Positions 3,349-5,139 of a stretch of 5,139 bases of DNA are shown piece by piece (positions within the stretch are counted from its first letter, which is position 1; the number at the start of each line of letters is the position of its first letter). The stretch covers positions 1 through 5,139 of the forward strand of contig JACUTX010000185.1 in the NCBI GenBank assembly GCA_014859615.1, written 5' to 3'. The notes beneath the pieces are model-generated. The model was given only the letters and a program-made list of their open reading frames with translations. It searched no databases and had not been told where the DNA came from. The stretch is from Desulfuromonadales bacterium (GTDB taxonomy: Bacteria; Desulfobacterota; Desulfuromonadia; Desulfuromonadales; UBA2294). The position numbers and the translations under genes were made by a program.

Positions 3349-5139
3349 ATGACACTAAAAGAGTTTAAAAATAAACGGATGCGCTGCCTGGGCGTTCTCT
3401 CTCTTTGGCTGTCGATTCTTGCCGCCACTCTTCTCACCGTTTTAGTCTATCTGATCGCTGTTCAGTCTGACGCGCAACTCTCGCACTGGATCATCAACCA
3501 GAAAAACGCACTCCTCTACATTGCCGGGATCGTGACTCTTCTGATCGGATTTCTGCTTGTCGACGTCATCGCTGTTATCTGGATGCTGCGTGCCAGCTTC
3601 CGGAGAAACCAGGCCGAACAAAATGCGCAACACGCCGCAGAGCTGCAGCAGATCATTCTGAATGCGATTCCGGCCCCTATTTTTTTCAAGGACGCAGCCG
3701 GTCTTTACCGGGGGTGTAATGCCGCTTTTGCCGATTATATCGGGTTAAAGCATGAACAGATTGTCGGACATACGGTTTTTGATGTCGCTCCCCCCGATAA
3801 GGCCCGTATCTACGCAGAGGCCGATAATCGCCTGCTGCAGACCGGCGGTATACAGATCTATGAGGCTCCGGTTCAGTACGCGGACGGCTCGAATCACGAT
3901 ATTGTTTTTCATAAGGCGGTCTATCAAAACCCTGACGGGACTGTCGGCGGCATCGTCGGTAACATGCTCGATGTGACCGGGATCCGCAGGGCAGAGGCGG
4001 CTCTGCTTGAAAGTGAGCAGAGTTACCGGGAGATATTCAATGCCTCAAGTGAAGCGATTGTTTTGCGCGATGTCGAGTCCGGTCAGATCCTCGATGTGAA
4101 CCGCTCGATGCTGGAGATGTACGGTTACAGCTACGAAGAAGCGCTGCAGTTGTCTTTTGCCGATCTGTCGGATGGGCACTCTCCCTATACTGGCGAGGCG
4201 ATGCAGAAGCATGTCGAGCAGGCGATCGCCGGCAGAGCACAGCTGTTTGAATGGCGGGTAAAAAACAGGGATGGTGTCCGGTTCTGGGTCGAAATTGCAA
4301 TGAAGCGCTCGACCATCCGTGGCCAGGAGCGTATCTTGTCGGTGGCGCGGGATATCGATGAGCGTAAAAAAGCAGAACAGGCTCAAAAAGAGAGCGAAAA
4401 ACGGTTTCAGATGTTGATGGAGCATGCGGCCGATAGCCTGTTTCTGCATGATGAAAACGGCTGTATTCTGGATGTCAATCAGCGGGCGTGCGACTGTCTC
4501 GGTTACGACCGACTGGAGCTGATCGGGATGACGATCGATCAGGTTGATGACGGGCTGAGCCTGGAAGTGTTGCAGCAGCGCTGGCGGAAACTGACCATTG
4601 GCAAATCGTCCTCTATCGTCACTGAGCAGGTTAAAAAGAGTGGGGAACGCTTTCCGGTGGAAGTTAATGTCGTTCGGTTCGAGAGTCTCGGGACCGATTT
4701 CTTTCTCGCTCTGGCCCGCGATATTACCGAGCGCAAAGCGGCGGAGGCAGAGCTTGAGCGCTACCGGGGGCAGCTCGAAGAGCTGGTTCGCGAGAGGACA
4801 GAACAACTCGAGGTGGCACAGCACGAACTGGTAGCCAGGGAGCGGCTCGCCGTTCTCGGACAGTTGACGGCGACAGTCAGTCATGAACTGCGCAATCCTC
4901 TTGGTACCGTGAAGAATGCCCTTTATCTGCTCGGCAGGATCAAGGCCGATGGCAATATGGAAAAGATCGACAAGGCGATCGATCTGGCTGACCGCAATAT
5001 CAGTCGCTGTGACAGTATTATCAATGAGTTGCTCGATTATTCGCGGCAGCAAAAAGGGGGCGTTCAGAAGATCGATCTCGGCAGATTTACTCAGGAGATA
5101 CTGGATGAGCAGAGCTGGCCGGAAGAGATTGCGCTGGAG
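3349..5139 (+). CDS. Membrane-bound PAS sensor histidine kinase, 3' end beyond window
   Basis: The sensor half of a two-component system, autophosphorylating on histidine and passing the phosphate to an unseen response regulator. 597 residues are visible. Two transmembrane helices (about 14-38 and 55-80) flank an outside loop of about 16 residues, too short for a usual periplasmic sensor domain. No HAMP domain is seen; a linker leads straight to three PAS domains: 98-213 (IPAPIFFKDAAG to DVTGIRRAEA), 222-340 (ESEQSYREIFNAS to ARDIDERKKAE) and 349-462 (ESEKRFQMLMEHA to ARDITERKAAE). A coiled coil (463-500) joins the HisKA domain with H-box SHELRNPL; H512 is the predicted phosphorylation site. 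The HATPase_c domain (N and G boxes) lies past the window edge. The start is ATG 3349, since TAG at 3343-3345 is in frame just upstream; the ribosome binding site is weak (AGG at 3337-3339). PAS ligands cannot be told from sequence. Signals are probably sensed in the cytoplasm or membrane. Confidence 0.95.
   Translation, partial: MTLKEFKNKRMRCLGVLSLWLSILAATLLTVLVYLIAVQSDAQLSHWIINQKNALLYIAGIVTLLIGFLLVDVIAVIWMLRASFRRNQAEQNAQHAAELQQIILNAIPAPIFFKDAAGLYRGCNAAFADYIGLKHEQIVGHTVFDVAPPDKARIYAEADNRLLQTGGIQIYEAPVQYADGSNHDIVFHKAVYQNPDGTVGGIVGNMLDVTGIRRAEAALLESEQSYREIFNASSEAIVLRDVESGQILDVNRSMLEMYGYSYEEALQLSFADLSDGHSPYTGEAMQKHVEQAIAGRAQLFEWRVKNRDGVRFWVEIAMKRSTIRGQERILSVARDIDERKKAEQAQKESEKRFQMLMEHAADSLFLHDENGCILDVNQRACDCLGYDRLELIGMTIDQVDDGLSLEVLQQRWRKLTIGKSSSIVTEQVKKSGERFPVEVNVVRFESLGTDFFLALARDITERKAAEAELERYRGQLEELVRERTEQLEVAQHELVARERLAVLGQLTATVSHELRNPLGTVKNALYLLGRIKADGNMEKIDKAIDLADRNISRCDSIINELLDYSRQQKGGVQKIDLGRFTQEILDEQSWPEEIALE

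Noticed and set aside
4045..5052. 335-codon minus-strand open frame opposite the histidine kinase
   Set aside because: The plus strand carries continuous PAS and HisKA motifs across the same bases; the minus-strand translation has no family resemblance.
1..5139. CRISPR arrays, tRNA or rRNA genes, and a toxin-antitoxin or other defence system
   Set aside because: I found no spaced direct repeats, no tRNA cloverleaf or rRNA signature, and no small gene pairs or defence domains on either strand.

Overview
The window looks like a chromosomal segment from a Desulfuromonas/Pelobacter/Geobacter-type deltaproteobacterium (Desulfuromonadales). This is an inference from the PpcA-like triheme periplasmic cytochrome c7, the multi-PAS membrane histidine kinase, and the moderate, locally variable G+C content.

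Layout. (1) Positions 1-735 are a graveyard of mobile DNA. A plus-strand transposase remnant starts at 170 behind a perfect ribosome binding site. It is broken by two frameshifts and two in-frame stops, and its similarity ends near 595. Directly abutting it, on the minus strand (about 585-714), is a cysteine-rich fragment that looks like the N-terminus of an unrelated transposase. A 24-bp inverted repeat lies at 57-80. (2) Positions 740-835 hold a bidirectional terminator and a second hairpin, which separate the debris from the next gene. (3) Positions 861-1130, minus strand, encode an intact 89-residue triheme cytochrome c7 with a near-consensus sigma-70 promoter (TTGACA, 17-bp spacer, TATTAT), a palindrome at the expected transcription start, and a perfect AGGAGG. 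(4) Positions 1366-2949, plus strand, encode peptide chain release factor 3 (prfC). It is transcribed divergently from the cytochrome, and its likely promoter has a perfect 9-bp-arm inverted repeat bracketing the -10 box. A clear intrinsic terminator follows at 3001-3040. (5) Positions 2950-3348 are a gene-free spacer of about 400 bp with a probable degenerate intergenic palindromic repeat. (6) From 3349 to the window end is a membrane-bound sensor histidine kinase with two transmembrane helices, three PAS domains, a coiled coil and a HisKA domain. It is cut by the window edge before the ATPase domain.

The three intact genes do not form one operon. The cytochrome and prfC share a divergent promoter region, and the kinase is separated from prfC by a terminator. 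Their roles are periplasmic electron transfer, translation termination, and signal sensing. I see no convincing new multi-gene system. The best leads are the inverted repeat over the prfC -10 box, the palindrome at the cytochrome start site, and the junction between two opposed transposase remnants.
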